Shown: piece after piece, positions 46,905 through 58,520 of the stretch
Layout: every line of letters begins with the position of its first letter
How positions within the stretch are numbered: the first letter of the stretch is position 1
Source of the DNA: Latrodectus hesperus
Taxonomy: Eukaryota; Arthropoda; Arachnida; Araneae; Theridiidae
Length of the DNA stretch: 64,000 nt
Assembly (NCBI GenBank): GCA_037975125.1
Contig: CM075855.1
Location: 87,427,706-87,491,705 of the forward strand
Reading direction: 5' to 3'
The notes under the pieces: generated by a model
What the model saw: the letters and a program-made list of their open reading frames with translations, nothing else
What the model was told of the DNA's origin: nothing
The model's database searches: none
Translations under genes and position numbers: made by a program

Positions 46905-47301
46905 ACATTCTATTGAAAATTTCTGAAGGCTCAGCAGTTAGTGCTGAAGATATAGAATAATGGATCGTGAGACGGATCCTAGATTTCAAATTGCAAATAA
47001 TTTTCAACTTATTGAAAATATCCAGGAAGCAGATGACCTTAATGTCCACGATGATGCAGACACAGGAATATTAGCTAAAGAAGCATTTGCCTGTTTTGAA
47101 ACCGCTTTGAAGTGGATGGAGCGTCAGCCCGATTGTGACCACTTGAAACTTCTCACTGTGAAGCGGATGCACGACTTGGCTGCCCGAAAACGCAAGAAGG
47201 CAGTGAAACAGCTTACTATGACCGAGATGTTCAGCAAGCAATCACTTTCATTTATACAACCGTACATACATATTGTATTCATTCAAAGCACAGTACCTTA
47301 A
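46905..47301 (+). pseudogene. Tigger transposase C-terminus, copy 2
   Basis: An open frame from 46960: DRETDPRFQIANNFQLIENI, QEADDLNVHDDADTGILAKE, AFACFETALKWMERQPDCDH, LKLLTVKRMHDLAARKRKKA and VKQLTMTEMF. Tigger/jerky transposases end with 'DPGFQI..(E/Q)I...V', an acidic linker, 'EAF.A.E.A..W.E.Q', 'LL..KR.RD.AA.KR' and a short 'Q.KI.DYF', so all parts are present in order. Just upstream a second frame reads VSAEDIE, stop, W, the preceding family block, one frame off, showing a frameshift at about 46956. The DDE core and CENP-B-like DNA-binding domain are absent. The strongest remaining coding evidence in this element. Confidence 0.75.
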
Positions 47302-47495
47302 CATGTAAGTGTGTTGCTTTTTTTCATTTAATTGATTAAAATTAATTTATAAAAATCTGTAATTTACTCCAAGTTTCGAACATACAATAGTAAATTAAAA
47401 TGGAATCATTTTTGAAAAGACGCAATAAGCCGAACTTATCATTATACGAATGGGGTCCTTTCCCAAGTGATTCAAATAATTGGAGTTCGACTGTA

Positions 47496-50389
47496 CAATA
47501 GAGTATAAAACTTTAATAAAATTTAAAGAAATATTTAAATATTGGGATACAATTTTTGTTAATTAGAGTATTTTGTTCATACCGGTGATTTAAATCACGC
47601 AAGATTTCTGTCATAGAACCCAAATAAAAGTATTATTAATAACTAAGAGGCGATTTGAAAATATAAAACAGCATTCATGTCAAAATATTTGCTCATTTCA
47701 GATTTGAATTATATAAATAACGTTATGTTCCTTCTCCATTTTGATTTGTTTTTATAAAACAACGACATATAGAATAATTTCTATGAAATATAAATTTTTC
47801 AGTTATCTAATTTGTAAAACAGAAAATACTTTTTAAAATAATTTTAAAAAGCTTGATATCGAACTGATATATTGATATATATATAACCTAAGCAGAACCA
47901 CAATGAGAAGATAAAAAAAATGGTTGCTTATTTTGATAATTAAGATTTGCAGCATTTATTTTCCACTAAATTTTGAAAGACATTTCTACATTTAAATATG
48001 TTCTTTAATTTAAATACTTATCTGAACACATTTGAATTAAATTTTCTCATGCAATTCTTTGATTCTTAAAGTTAAAAAGATTAATTGGTAGGATAAATTT
48101 TACATTTGAAAGAAATATTCGTTTATTTAATATGCTCGAATTCAGTTCATATGCATTTTTAAGTTTACAACATAGTTTTAAGTAACAAAGAAATTTTTGT
48201 TATGTCATGTTGAGTGAAGCATATAAAATTTGTTTTGAAATAAATTTGATTCAGTATTTATTCGCTAAATAGTTTCGCTAAGTGATCATGGATTTTCTTT
48301 TTTAGTTTTTTTATTGTTTTATTTAAAATTTGATGTAGATTTCAGTTCTTTAAAAAGGAAACGAATACTTTGATTTTTATAAATAAACTTAATAGAAAAA
48401 TATGAAAGGTATACGTTTAAAATTTTCAAATTATTTCAACTCATCATAAACTTTGCTTCAAGTAAGTTTCTAAAATTGACGCAGCTTATTTTCTTACTTA
48501 TGTTTGTATATATTATGATTCTTACAAGTTAAAATAAAAATTCCATAATACTTAATCTTTGGCAAGGATGATTCTATTGTTATATAGAAATCATTTCTTA
48601 AAATGCATTGATGTGATAATTTTACCTTTATTTCTAATGTCAGATTAGAAGACAACTGTACTCAGAATAGCAAACATGAACGCAGATAACAGAATTGAAA
48701 CAGCAGTAAGAATCGTTCATTTTGTGCCGAGGTCTCCAGCATCTCCCCCACAAGTGTATCGCGTTCGGTGCAGGGCAACGTCTCAAAAGGTTCTCGTCCA
48801 CTTTCTCTCGTAAGTTGCGCAGTTGCCAAAGAGGACTTGACAGTATTTTCAGACGATATGGATGCTTAGAGAGACAATTGTGGCCAGTAGTGAAGTTAAA
48901 AAAATGGTAACAGATCTATTCCTTGACCAAAGTGGAATATTTGTGATTTCATCTACACATTTCTTGTTTATTTTTCTCTTTAATGTTTTTCCCAAACACT
49001 TCTTTAAAAGAATTTTTATTAACAGTTTGACAATATAAAAAAATCGGTTTATCTGTTGTCTGTAAAACGTTGGTGTCTTTTTTGCCTTTCTCTGGAGTCT
49101 ACAGCAACGAAATCTCATTATGAATCAAAACATTGAGAACGAGATGAATTTTTAAAATATCATCTGACGCAGGTGTCTCAGATGAAGCAATGGTCAGGAT
49201 GGCAATCTTAGTATTAGTAGATAAATTCTTAATCCATGTACATCTCAAAAAAGTTTTTTGAAAAATTTACATTTTTGAAAATAAATTAATATCATGAAAA
49301 ATGTAGGTATTTGTTGCGCAAATTGTTTGGTTGTCTATTTTTATCATATCCTGTGTCATGTTAACCATACAGTTTTGGCAATTTTGCAAAAAAATGTTTT
49401 GACAAATTTTGCTTAGCTAAATACCCCCATACTTTTTCTAACGTACTTACATAATACATTCAGTAGTTTTTCTAAAATTCCTAATGTACAATATGTAGGC
49501 ATTCTAAATACAAATGGAATCTATATGAGTTGGGGAGAGTAACTTAACAAAGCGCCATTGTGCATTATTATGCTTGATCATTTTGATAATGCACAATATT
49601 GTTACTAACATGACACACAATGTATATAGTTTTACTACTTTTCCAAACCAAATTTTGCCAAAGTATATACATGTGATTTAATTTCATTTCTTACTACACT
49701 CAAACATTATTCAATAATTAAATTCAATAATTAAATTCTGTAAAATATTACTTCGAAATATGAAAGTATTACGAAACATACATGTACGAAAGTTTTTATA
49801 TATTCAAGATATTTTTTCTCTTTTAAAGTGAAATTTTGTGCACTTGCAATCTCTGTTGAATATAATTTATGAAAATCGTAACGAGATTCAAAATCAATCT
49901 TATGAATAAATAACAATCGATTTTCAATAGTTGAGGTAATATTTCATACGAATATGAAAACGGGTTAAGGAATAAATTTAAGAAATAGGTTCAACTTTTG
50001 AAAGATTTTTGACTTGAATTTTATATTCCACATATTGATTAAATTTCAAGTTTTCGTATTAAGAAAATATTTCTAATCATATTTATTATCTATGTTGGAA
50101 AATAAATATTAAAATGAACTCGAATCATTAAGATATAAATTTTTAAAATATGAATAATGAATTTAAAGAATTGACACTGTCATATTATTTTGGACAAACC
50201 ACTTTCACTTTACTAAACAGTAGTTTTAATATGTTATATAAAATAATCATGTTTTCGACGAAAAAATTTATTAAATATTAAACTTCATATTTTAGTTCAA
50301 GCTGATATGATAATTAATATTTAAGATTCAATAGATAACTATAATTTTATTTTGATTCAGTTAAAAAGCAAAGTACTGACTGTATTTCT
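47496..50389. other. AT-rich sequence with one unexplained island and one hairpin
   Basis: No gene seen. At 48640-48915 a GC-richer island ('gccgaggtctccagcatctc', 'gtatcgcgttcggtgcaggg') carries frames of 62 and 89 residues without a motif. At 49557-49597 a 12-bp inverted repeat (ATTGTGCATTAT / ATAATGCACAAT, 17-base loop) is perfect. Confidence 0.45.
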
Positions 50390-50610
50390 TAGTACGGGAG
50401 ACATACGATGTATTAACCATCATACCAACCACGTACAGTGCAGTTATTTTACAGTTAATGTGTGGTGTAATGCTTCAAAGATCTATAATCGTGGTTTATG
50501 TATACCTGGTATCATACATACTGCATCTTCCTTGTTCTTTCTCATAGTTTTCATACATGAATTTTATGAATAAATCACATTTGATTTGTTTCTGCAAATT
50601 TGTTTGCTGG
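50390..50610 (+). mobile_element. Tc1-like element, 3' end relic
   Basis: 'gggagacatacgatgtatta', 'accatcataccaaccacgta' parallels 'gggggcatactatgtgttaa', 'ccatcacaccaaccatg' at 60642-60680. 'tttatgaataaatcacattt', 'gatttgtttctg' parallels 'ttacaaataaatcacatttg', 'ttttgctactg' at 60810-60840. It is therefore the last transposase codons and 3' untranslated part of the same Tc1 family as 59400-60890. The terminal repeat itself is not recognisable here. Confidence 0.65.
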
Positions 50611-51837
50611 TTTTGGACATGTGTTTATTTTTAATTCTAGTACACATTATGCAGAACAACATTATTGCTGCAAAAAATATTTATTGCGAATATATAATCT
50701 TTTTATGTTTCTGTTCCGTTATCACCAGTTTCTTAAATAATAAAACATGCATCAATATATCACTGAATGATTGTGCAAAGATGACAAGTAGATTGTTTTT
50801 TATAGCTTAATAATAACGTATTGTCTATATTATTAAAGCAGACATGGAATTACAATTTAAAATAAGGATTCAGAATGATTAAAGACAATCATTGCTAAGA
50901 TTGGAATCGGGAGCTATTGGACCAAAGACCAAAACACCAAACAATCTTCATCCGATTTTGAAATTTACCTTTAAGAGCAAAGCATGCTGAAGTATTATAA
51001 AATTCAAATTTATGGCTTCTAATCAAAATTTAAGCTGTAGTGCTTTTAAAAAGTAAGAACTGTTATTCCAATTAAAATGCTCTCATATTGCGAACCAAGA
51101 AAATAAGAATTCTTATTGTTTTTCGAAACATATTTTGTCATATGAATGAAAAAGAAACAATATTCCAAATGTAGGATCTAGTAATAATTTTTCTTGGATA
51201 CTATTGGATTTACTTTTGCACTTTTTCTTGTATCTTGTTATAATCTCCATATCATTTTTGTCAATTTTAAAGTGCTCGGAAATTTATATTTTAACGAAGG
51301 TTATTTTTTTAGAACATTCGCGTTTAGGCAAGTGGACGATATTCAGTTTCAAATATAAACAGGTTTTAGCTAAGCAAATTGAGTAGTAAACTTTTTAAAT
51401 GTTCCTGACTGTCTTAGATCTATTGCCAATATGGATTCCAATTGGAGGCTTTTAACAGGATTATTTCATTAGATATCTTAATCACATAATGTAAAATAAT
51501 GAGATTTTTGCCGTTAGACTATTTAGACATTATTTAGGAAAATACTCATCGCTACAAAAAGAAAGCCTGTAGAATTGGTATTGGTAGGCTGGGAAGTTCA
51601 TACACTTGATAGACAATGCATATAAATTTTTAATAAATTTAATATCATTCGCGTTTCTCAGTTTTCTTACTTTTGATGTTATTAATTTTACGTAATATAT
51701 ATTTCTTTTTGTAATTGAATTTTATACACCTTTAATACATGAAGGTTAATAATTTTGAATCGAGTACTAAAATTTAATTCAGTGGTGGTAGGTACAATTG
51801 CTCATATGGGGGCCAAGGCCTTAGTGCCCACATCTGT
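50611..51837. other. AT-rich sequence, no gene seen
   Basis: Small hydrophobic frames (50586-50810, 51204-51386) have no family likeness I can support. Confidence 0.5.
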
Positions 51838-51916
51838 TTTCCTGTTTGGTTTGGTTTGTTTGTCGCTCAACGGTCATTTTTTGCACACGAGGGCTAATTA
51901 GACCGGGACTTACGTT
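51838..51916 (-). mobile_element. SINE family A, 3' fragment in reverse
   Basis: Near-perfect complement of the 3' half of the copy at 6506-6695: 'ttggtttggtttgtttgtcg', 'ctcaacggtcattttttgca', 'cacgagggctaattagaccg', 'ggacttacg'. It is truncated at its 5' side, directly against a reverse family E SINE. The high identity suggests a young copy. Confidence 0.88.
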
Positions 51917-51924
51917 TTCCTATT

Positions 51925-52095
51925 TGAGAACCATAGAAAGCGAAGCATATGTTACAGTTAGATGATCAGTTTTACACAAAACCTCAGTGTTTAGTTCCCA
52001 AGCATGCTTGGTATTGAATTAACATATCATTAAAGGGATGAAAGGCTGAGTTGACCTGGCTCTGTCGAAGATCATAAAACAATTCGATGCCGTGT
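51925..52095 (-). mobile_element. SINE family E, reverse copy
   Basis: On the minus strand: 'gccaggtcaactcagccttt', 'catccctttaatgatatgtt', 'aagcatgcttgggaactaa', 'cactgaggttttgtgtaaa' and 'actgatcatctaactgtaac', following 19979-20268. Confidence 0.7.
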
Positions 52096-52847
52096 AACAC
52101 AAAACGCTAAAACTATGCCTCTGGTCTTCTAACGCTAGTACATTTGCAATGAAAATTATTTTATATTCAAATTTCAGTTACTATTTGGGTTAACTTCGAG
52201 AGTATTTGACTTGACGCATTTTGAATGCTTCTTTTTTGCACACGTCGAAATTCAATCATTAACTGCTGGGTAACAACTGCATGTCTGCTTCTGTAACTTA
52301 ACTGACCTGCACTAATTACTCAGATGTGTTCGGAAGTCCAGATATTTCCCGAAGAGCTCATCTCAGTAAGTATGGATTAAGTAACTAAATGGATAAATGT
52401 AAACATACATCATGAATTAGAGCAATTTAAGTATTGCGTGTGTAAGAATGAGATATACTAAGAATATATTAGTTGAACATGTCTAAAAACAAAAATATCT
52501 AACTATCTTTCACTTTTGAAATTTTCAAGGATATTAACCATTGCCAAATCGATCAAATCTATTCGTAAAATCGATTCACTTGAGTGATTCATGAGCGTCA
52601 TCTTTACTTCTATATTATTTAAGCTACGTATAACTCATGGCAGATATAACTGTTCAAAGGGTTTCTGCAAAAAGACACCAAAGTTAGCTTATAAATGTCT
52701 TTTATTTGACAAACCATTCCAAAAACGCATCTATGCTTTGTACAAAAGGAACACTTATACAAATGTATTTTTCGTCTTTATTAAATCATACGCTCTATTA
52801 AAGTAAGTATTTGTTGTACCAGTGATGTATGGGAAATGGATTGGTTG
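52096..52847. other. Unassigned sequence
   Basis: No gene seen. The 71-residue frame 52591-52806 has no motif I recognise. Confidence 0.45.
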
Positions 52848-53260
52848 GACAATACCTGTGTGCCTTCAGTGGATTCCATCACATGATAACGAGATAGAGG
52901 TTACATTCACCAAGAATGGTTGTGATCTTCCAATAAACAATTAAAATAAGCTTACTTAATCGGAAATCCACTTCTTAAGCAAACAGCAATTGCTCTCTGC
53001 GTGACGACATCCAATGGTTCGCCACTGGTATGCTGCCAGCAGTCCTGATCTGTCCCTGTCATGCAGCACAGTGCTCGAATCGGGCATGGTAAGATTTAGA
53101 AGTGGCAATCTAAGATATTTAAGATTCTTGAATGGGGAGAGAATTTTCTCTACTGTTTCCTGTTCAAATTTTGCCAGTCCGGTTCACCTTCTTAATTAGC
53201 TAGGTGCCTCTTGGAGGCAACTGTTGGATTAGCAAGATGTTATCTATAAAGATCTAATGC
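52848..53260 (+). pseudogene. Non-LTR retrotransposon RNase H / C-terminal tail, decayed
   Basis: A frame at about 52850-52940 reads TIPVCLQWIPSHDNEIEVTF then TKNGCDLP, the RNase H 'QWIPSH....NE.AD..AK.G' block with a small deletion. After an AT-rich break, another frame at about 53020-53199 reads WYAASSPDLSLSCSTVLESG, MVRFRSGNLRYLRFLNGERI, then FSTVSCSNFASPVHLL, equivalent to HPWYxx..S...QT.L.R..SGHLK...F.DG.K....CP.C...AS..HIL in the family. It is the same kind of tail as 32843-33305 but older. The upstream reverse transcriptase is absent. Confidence 0.6.
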
Positions 53261-53690
53261 ACCATAGCTTTTTTGGAGCCGGTGGAGAATTTCCTACACC
53301 ATGGAGATAGAGAGTAAAAATATATTTTAAATGTTTCTAGCTTTCATAGAAAAGATCTGATAAATATGCGCATCATCGCATACGGGATATAATGTATGTT
53401 AAGTTATTATTTGCTTGAAAAATGTTCATATATTACTGATTTCAATCTTCAGACATGCATTGTATCTGGTGATAGCTTTTAATTATTTTATAGCTACGCT
53501 CATTGCATCTGGCCATAATACTTTTCACTAATTACACTTGTTTGGCCAATACAGTTTAGAGTTACATAAAGATAAATTTACAATTGGTTTTTAGTCTTCA
53601 GAGATAAATAAAAGAGACCAAATTGCTTTTTCTCTTCTGTAATTTTTAAATAAAAGTCTAATTTTTGAATTAAAAAAATTAATTTCTGTA
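53261..53690. other. Unassigned sequence
   Basis: No gene seen; possibly decayed 3' untranslated region of the retrotransposon to its left. Confidence 0.4.
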
Positions 53691-53699
53691 AGACACAGG

Positions 53700-54335
53700 C
53701 TAACAGCATGCATTCACCGATTAAATGTCATAGGTTGTGCATCCTTGAGTCCCTTAACTGCGGAAGAAAACTTACAAGATGCGCTTTCTACCACCCACTG
53801 TAGCGAACAGCATCTTCCCTCGTTTTAAGAAACATTTCCTTTTCCAAATCGTCCCATCTTCTTTGAAATAGGCAACTCAAACGTAAATAATGTCAAGGAC
53901 ATTCTGCTGCATTCAAAAGCCATGGGTTTAGCTTTGTTGATAGCAGCGCCCCACAGAAAAGCTTATTTCAGATAGCGTATATATACGGCCGTGGAAAGAA
54001 GATAGGAGTTGATGTGTATGATGAACACATATTTTTTCTAACGGCGGGTACTGGATGACTAACCCTTTCTCACAACAAGGCCGGAAATTGATATATTGTT
54101 ATCTGATGGGCACTTCTGAAGCAAGTCACGGATACGAGTAACATTATCCGTTTCACTTTACCACAAACCCTTTTATATGGAGGTGACACATTTATTTATC
54201 ATCACAGGAGGAATGAAAAAAAGAGAGCGAAACATTTATGCCCTAAGCGATACTCGAACCCGAAGCCCTCAGGGGTGCCGACCATCAGCTTTGGAGTGAG
54301 GAACGCCAACCACTTTGCCATCGGCCGGCTGAGAA
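53700..54335 (-). mobile_element. Probable long tRNA-headed retroposon (family G)
   Basis: On the minus strand a tRNA-like head starts near 54330: 'gccgatggcaaagtggttgg' (A box), 'cgttcctcactccaaagctg' and B box 'gggttcgagtatcgc'. It is followed by about 500 bp that is less AT-rich than the flanks, with 'ttgtgagaaagggttagtca', 'tccagtacccgccgttagaa', 'acggccgtatatatacgc', 'gtggggcgctgctatcaaca' and 'catggcttttgaatgcagca'. There is only one copy in the window, so body and left limit are inferred from composition. An unrelated gene-derived stretch joined to a SINE head is an alternative. Confidence 0.45.
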
Positions 54336-56459
54336 ACAAATAGGAAACGATATTTATGTGTATTAGATTAACAAATGTGTCATTGTGATTCAGAAGAGAT
54401 TCAATAAAATAAAGTAAGGAAAATCTCCTTCCTCTGTCTCCAAAAGGTGATATTTGTGATGTTCTGAAAACACCAAATAATAAATTTAATGCTTCACGAT
54501 GAGCTATCCTATATTACTGCAAAAATATACAAACACGGAATAGCTCATGTGAAGCAGTAAATATGAAGGCTTTTCTTCTGAAACAATAGTGTCCATCCTC
54601 GGAAAACACGCATATTTTGTAGTTCTTAAGTCTTCAGCAGCATTAAGCAGTATGAAAGCGATATTGTGTCAGGGGATGTCCCAAATTCGAAGGTACAATA
54701 TAAAAAGAGAAGAAACTTAAAGTATTAGAGAAGTTTATCGAAAGATAATATAAAAACAAAGTAAAGCTGGCATAGTATGATACCGATTTCTTATTTAACA
54801 GTAATAAATAGATCACCCCTGGAATAATTTATAGTATCAGGGCAAATGTTACAGAGATGATACTTATATTTCATAATAAAAAATCCCTAAACATAACTAT
54901 TTTTTTAAAAAATTATTTACTGTTCATTTAGATTGAAGGCATTAAAACTTCACTTAATTATTAAAAATAAAATTTCATGAAAAAAATCATACATAAAATA
55001 TATAAAGACAAAATATTATTCCTTAATATATTAATTTTAACTAATAAACCAATAAATTAAAAAAAAGTATTGAAAATAATTCCACTTAAAAATGAAACAA
55101 ATATTTAAAAATTGTTTTGATTATGAATGCTTGGGTAATCCCTATCTTTTCTTGCATATTACATATATATTACTTATAATATTCCTTTAATTCTTTTCTG
55201 GCAACATTTTAATTTATTTAATATCTCATTTTTGTTCTTTTGATATTCAGATATTTTGAACACACACACATACATTTATATATATATTATAAATCAAATT
55301 TTGCTTAAAATTTAATGCTGAATTAACAAGTTTGTAGTCTTTGGTTGTATTTTATTGCCTATTTATTTATTACAGCTACCAGCATTGGTTTCCTTTATAT
55401 AAACTGAAGATCTTAACACAGGTCAAAAATATAGAATTATTCGGTACCCTTTTCAGTGAGGATCCTTTAGCGGAGACAAAGGCTTGTACTCTCATAATTA
55501 TGAGGAGATTCTTGACTTCCTTCATGAATAATACATTCTAAGATAGCTTAAATGTCTGTCGCCATGGAAACGCATCCTTATTATAACCAGGCAAAGATAG
55601 TTATTAGAAGTTTAATATTCCTATGATTTGCCTATTATATATAAATATACATACTATCTATAATATATAAATTCTTTAAAAATTGCATTTTTTTAAATTT
55701 GCATCATTGTGAATTCTTATGCTATTGTCAAGGAAAAAAAGATTAAGTAAAGGCTTTAAAATCATTGGGAAATAACGTCATTTTATTGAAGAATGATGTA
55801 AGATTTCAAATATTTGAAAGATTCATTGTATTAATTTGCCCTTTTCTTATTAAAAGTATTCTTCAGAAAATATTTTTTTTTTAATTTTAAACTATGAGAA
55901 GGAGTAATTGGAAGATAAGAAAATTTGTTTATGGGAAAAAATCACATAAATTTGTCACAAATGTTTTTAACTGATTAGATAACAAGATCTAAGCAGAACA
56001 AGGTGTAGTTTCATCCTTTAAATAATTATTTTAAATAATCAAAAACATTAGAAGCTGATAAAATAAAATATAATGAGGAGTCTAAGATTTCTAAACTAAA
56101 TCTTTACGATTCTAAATTTCTTACTTTGTTTGTTTGTCAGAAATCTGTTGGGCTGCCCGTCTCAGACAAATAACAGTCATGTCAAAGACTGGTGTAAGAT
56201 AATATAAAAAAATGATTTTAAAGAGTAGTAAATTTCAAATTTTAAGTTCTCTTATAACATGCAAAGTATTTATTGATTCATGAATTTCGAAATGGTCACA
56301 TCTCTCTCTCTCTTGTGTAAGATGTAAAAGTAAGGTGTTGTGTAACAGTTAAATAAACAGAAGCACAAAAATTTCTCATAAACATCAAAAGCTTACTCTG
56401 AATACTAAAATTGCTTATCAAATGGAGGATGTGTTGATGTTACTTATGATATTTAGACA
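54336..56459. other. AT-rich sequence, no gene seen
   Basis: Nothing recognisable. A short 'cacacacacatacat' and AT run lies at 55261-55290. Confidence 0.55.
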
Positions 56460-56755
56460 AGCTAATCTCACTCACCAACGGCTATGCGAAATTAAGTCAG
56501 AGGGTGCATTTTTCGTTTAACCAGAGCACCTCGTAGGTGTGTATTTTTTCTCTCTCCACAGATAGATGGCACCACCAGAGGACCCATTCTCTCAATTTTG
56601 ACATTGATCTGAAGGAGGAGGAAATTTTCTCCAGACTATTACACCCATGGTAACTGCTCAATGACCAACCATAGGACTTTTGATTCCACAGATTTATCGA
56701 GCAAGTACTCACTCAGTGGGTCTTTGGTGGCAATGGGAGTTGAACCAAGCTTTTT
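56460..56755 (-). mobile_element. SINE family B, reverse copy
   Basis: On the minus strand: B box 'ggttcaactccc', 'acccactgagtgagtacttg', 'ctcgataaatctgtggaatc', 'attgagcagttaccatgggt', 'gtaatagtctggagaaaatt', 'tcctcctccttcagatcaat', 'ggtggtgccatctatctgtg', 'gacttaatttcgcatagcc'. It lacks the first part of the head and the tail. The 71-residue minus frame 56497-56712 is internal to it. Confidence 0.8.
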
Positions 56756-56759
56756 TCTT

Positions 56760-57962
56760 GTTAAAACCATTCAAGTCAAGGAATGAATTTATTTTTGATA
56801 AAATTCGAATATTTTAAACAAATATTATACTTTGAGAGTAAAAGCATTCGATGTATCAAACAATCGCACAGGAATCAATATAATTTCTTTAAAAAGTTAA
56901 AATGTATTTCAAGCCAAGACACTAATGAGAAAAACTTGTTAAATTTCGAATTTTAATGTATGGAAATGTTAAAGGTTCTTATGACAACTGATTTCTAATC
57001 TCTCATTATTGATCTTGTACAGTTATTCCCTTATTTATTTCCTTTTTTAGTTTAGACACCTGATCTGCAATTTTACTGCAGAGTATGCGTTTCCTTTCAT
57101 CTAATTATCATTCTCGTTATACTATTCTTTGTCTTTAGGCATTTTGGAAAAGAAGCATTGAGTTTTAAAAAGCTTTTAAATTTAATTTGAAAAGTTATCT
57201 ATGGTAAAAATGTAAGTTAATATTTTTATCAGACAACTTGTCAAGCACTTCTGATTCTAATAAGTTAATAATAAATCCAGATAAACAATGTTTATTTTCT
57301 TTCGCAATTGTTTCTTAGATTCTGTATTTACATCTGATGAGTTGAAGTAAGATCAAAGTGTCTTCCTACTATTCTTTTTGACTCCATAAAACACCCATTT
57401 TAAAAATAATTCAATAAATTTCATTGTTTCCTTTCTGATAGTTATTTCAGTCTGAAATGTATTACTTAAGTTTGCAATGAATCAATTGCCTTAAGAAAAC
57501 TTGTTAAAGTAGCTGTGTCAGCTGCTTTGAAATTTATTACAGTTACTTGTTTAACCAATTCATAGATATTTCAAAATTTTGCACCACAACAACCAGTTAC
57601 ATAAATAATATACGCGCTGTTTGCATATGCTAGAATGTCATTTTACTGTTAAAGGGGGCAGGACAGAAATTAAAAAGATTAGGGAGTAAAATCAAAAAAG
57701 TATATCTTGAAATTATATCTTCTCATCTGTAATTTTCTGACAGCTATCAGAAATAAATTATCTGATGGCCGTAACAATTGAGTGCCACGTTTTGGAAGGA
57801 ATTGTATATGTTAGGAACATCATCAAATAAAAATAAGGCTGAAATCTATTTTCGAAATTTATTATTTACAGTACAGTTTGATGGCAAACATTTCAAAAAA
57901 AGAAAATTCAAACATATATTATGAATTCTCAGGGCTTCAACTTGTAAAATAATATTGATTAA
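56760..57962. other. AT-rich sequence, no gene seen
   Basis: No coding frame, RNA or shared repeat recognised. Confidence 0.55.
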
Positions 57963-58520
57963 TGTCTGAAGTAATTGATTGAAATAATGTACTGAGCTTC
58001 GGGTTTCGTGTTGATTGAGAGTTGGTGAAATAAACTCTTAACAATCACGGGACTTCTATTTATAGAAATTTGTAATAGATGTCGTAAAAATAAACACCAG
58101 CAGTTACAGTATTTACTAATCCCAATTATACAGTACCAATTCAACAAATTCAACGGTAAACAGCTCCCACAAACAGAGGTCTTAAAATGCTTCAGACAGA
58201 CAGCTCGTATCCATTAGTCTGTCACTGCAGCTAGAAACTCAGAAAATGACTGACTCTGTCCATGGAACGGTGGTATTTATAACTTACTTGGCTTAAAAGC
58301 CTCGGTCTTTCTTCAAGATTCTGGAAGATTCTATGCCATCTCGCTAAATAACGGCCCTGGAGCTTGGGTGGTGGAAGTTTCCAAAACTATCTATTTCTCC
58401 CCAAATTTCATCAAGTAGTCACCAAGAAATCGGCCAAATCACTGGAAAAGTAGTTCTTAACGTAAGCCTACATAGCTCAAATTTTTGTCCCAGAATCTGA
58501 GTTCGGATTTATCTGAGATA
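57963..58520 (-). mobile_element. Probable solo LTR (or other promoter-bearing segment)
   Basis: Read on the minus strand this GC-richer stretch looks like a retrotransposon LTR. It has a U3-like upstream part, then a TATA box in 'aagttataaataccaccg' (58270-58287), then a U5-like part with 'caccaactctcaatcaacac' and 'gaaacccgaagctcagtaca', ending 'acttcagaca' at 57963. TG..CA ends are possible, but no target duplication or primer-binding site could be confirmed. No gag or pol lies next to it, so it would be a solo LTR. A host-gene promoter reading leftward is the main alternative. Confidence 0.4.

Larger units (their letters stand above)
45677..47493 (+). mobile_element. pogo/Tigger-type element, rearranged
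   Basis: Left end CAGTAGAACTCCAGTTATCC (45677) and right end, read as complement, CAGTCGAACTCCAATTATTT (ending 47493) are matching terminal repeats of the pogo/Tigger kind. Each is bordered by TA (45675-45676 and 47494-47495). Total length is 1817 bp. Instead of one transposase gene the interior holds two copies of the gene's last ~250 bp in the same direction (45820-46118 and 46905-47301). A GC-rich island lies just after the first (46121-46322), and a 30-bp palindrome just before the second. Most likely a deletion derivative into or beside which a second copy and other DNA inserted. The left and right ends may therefore belong to different original elements. Confidence 0.8.
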
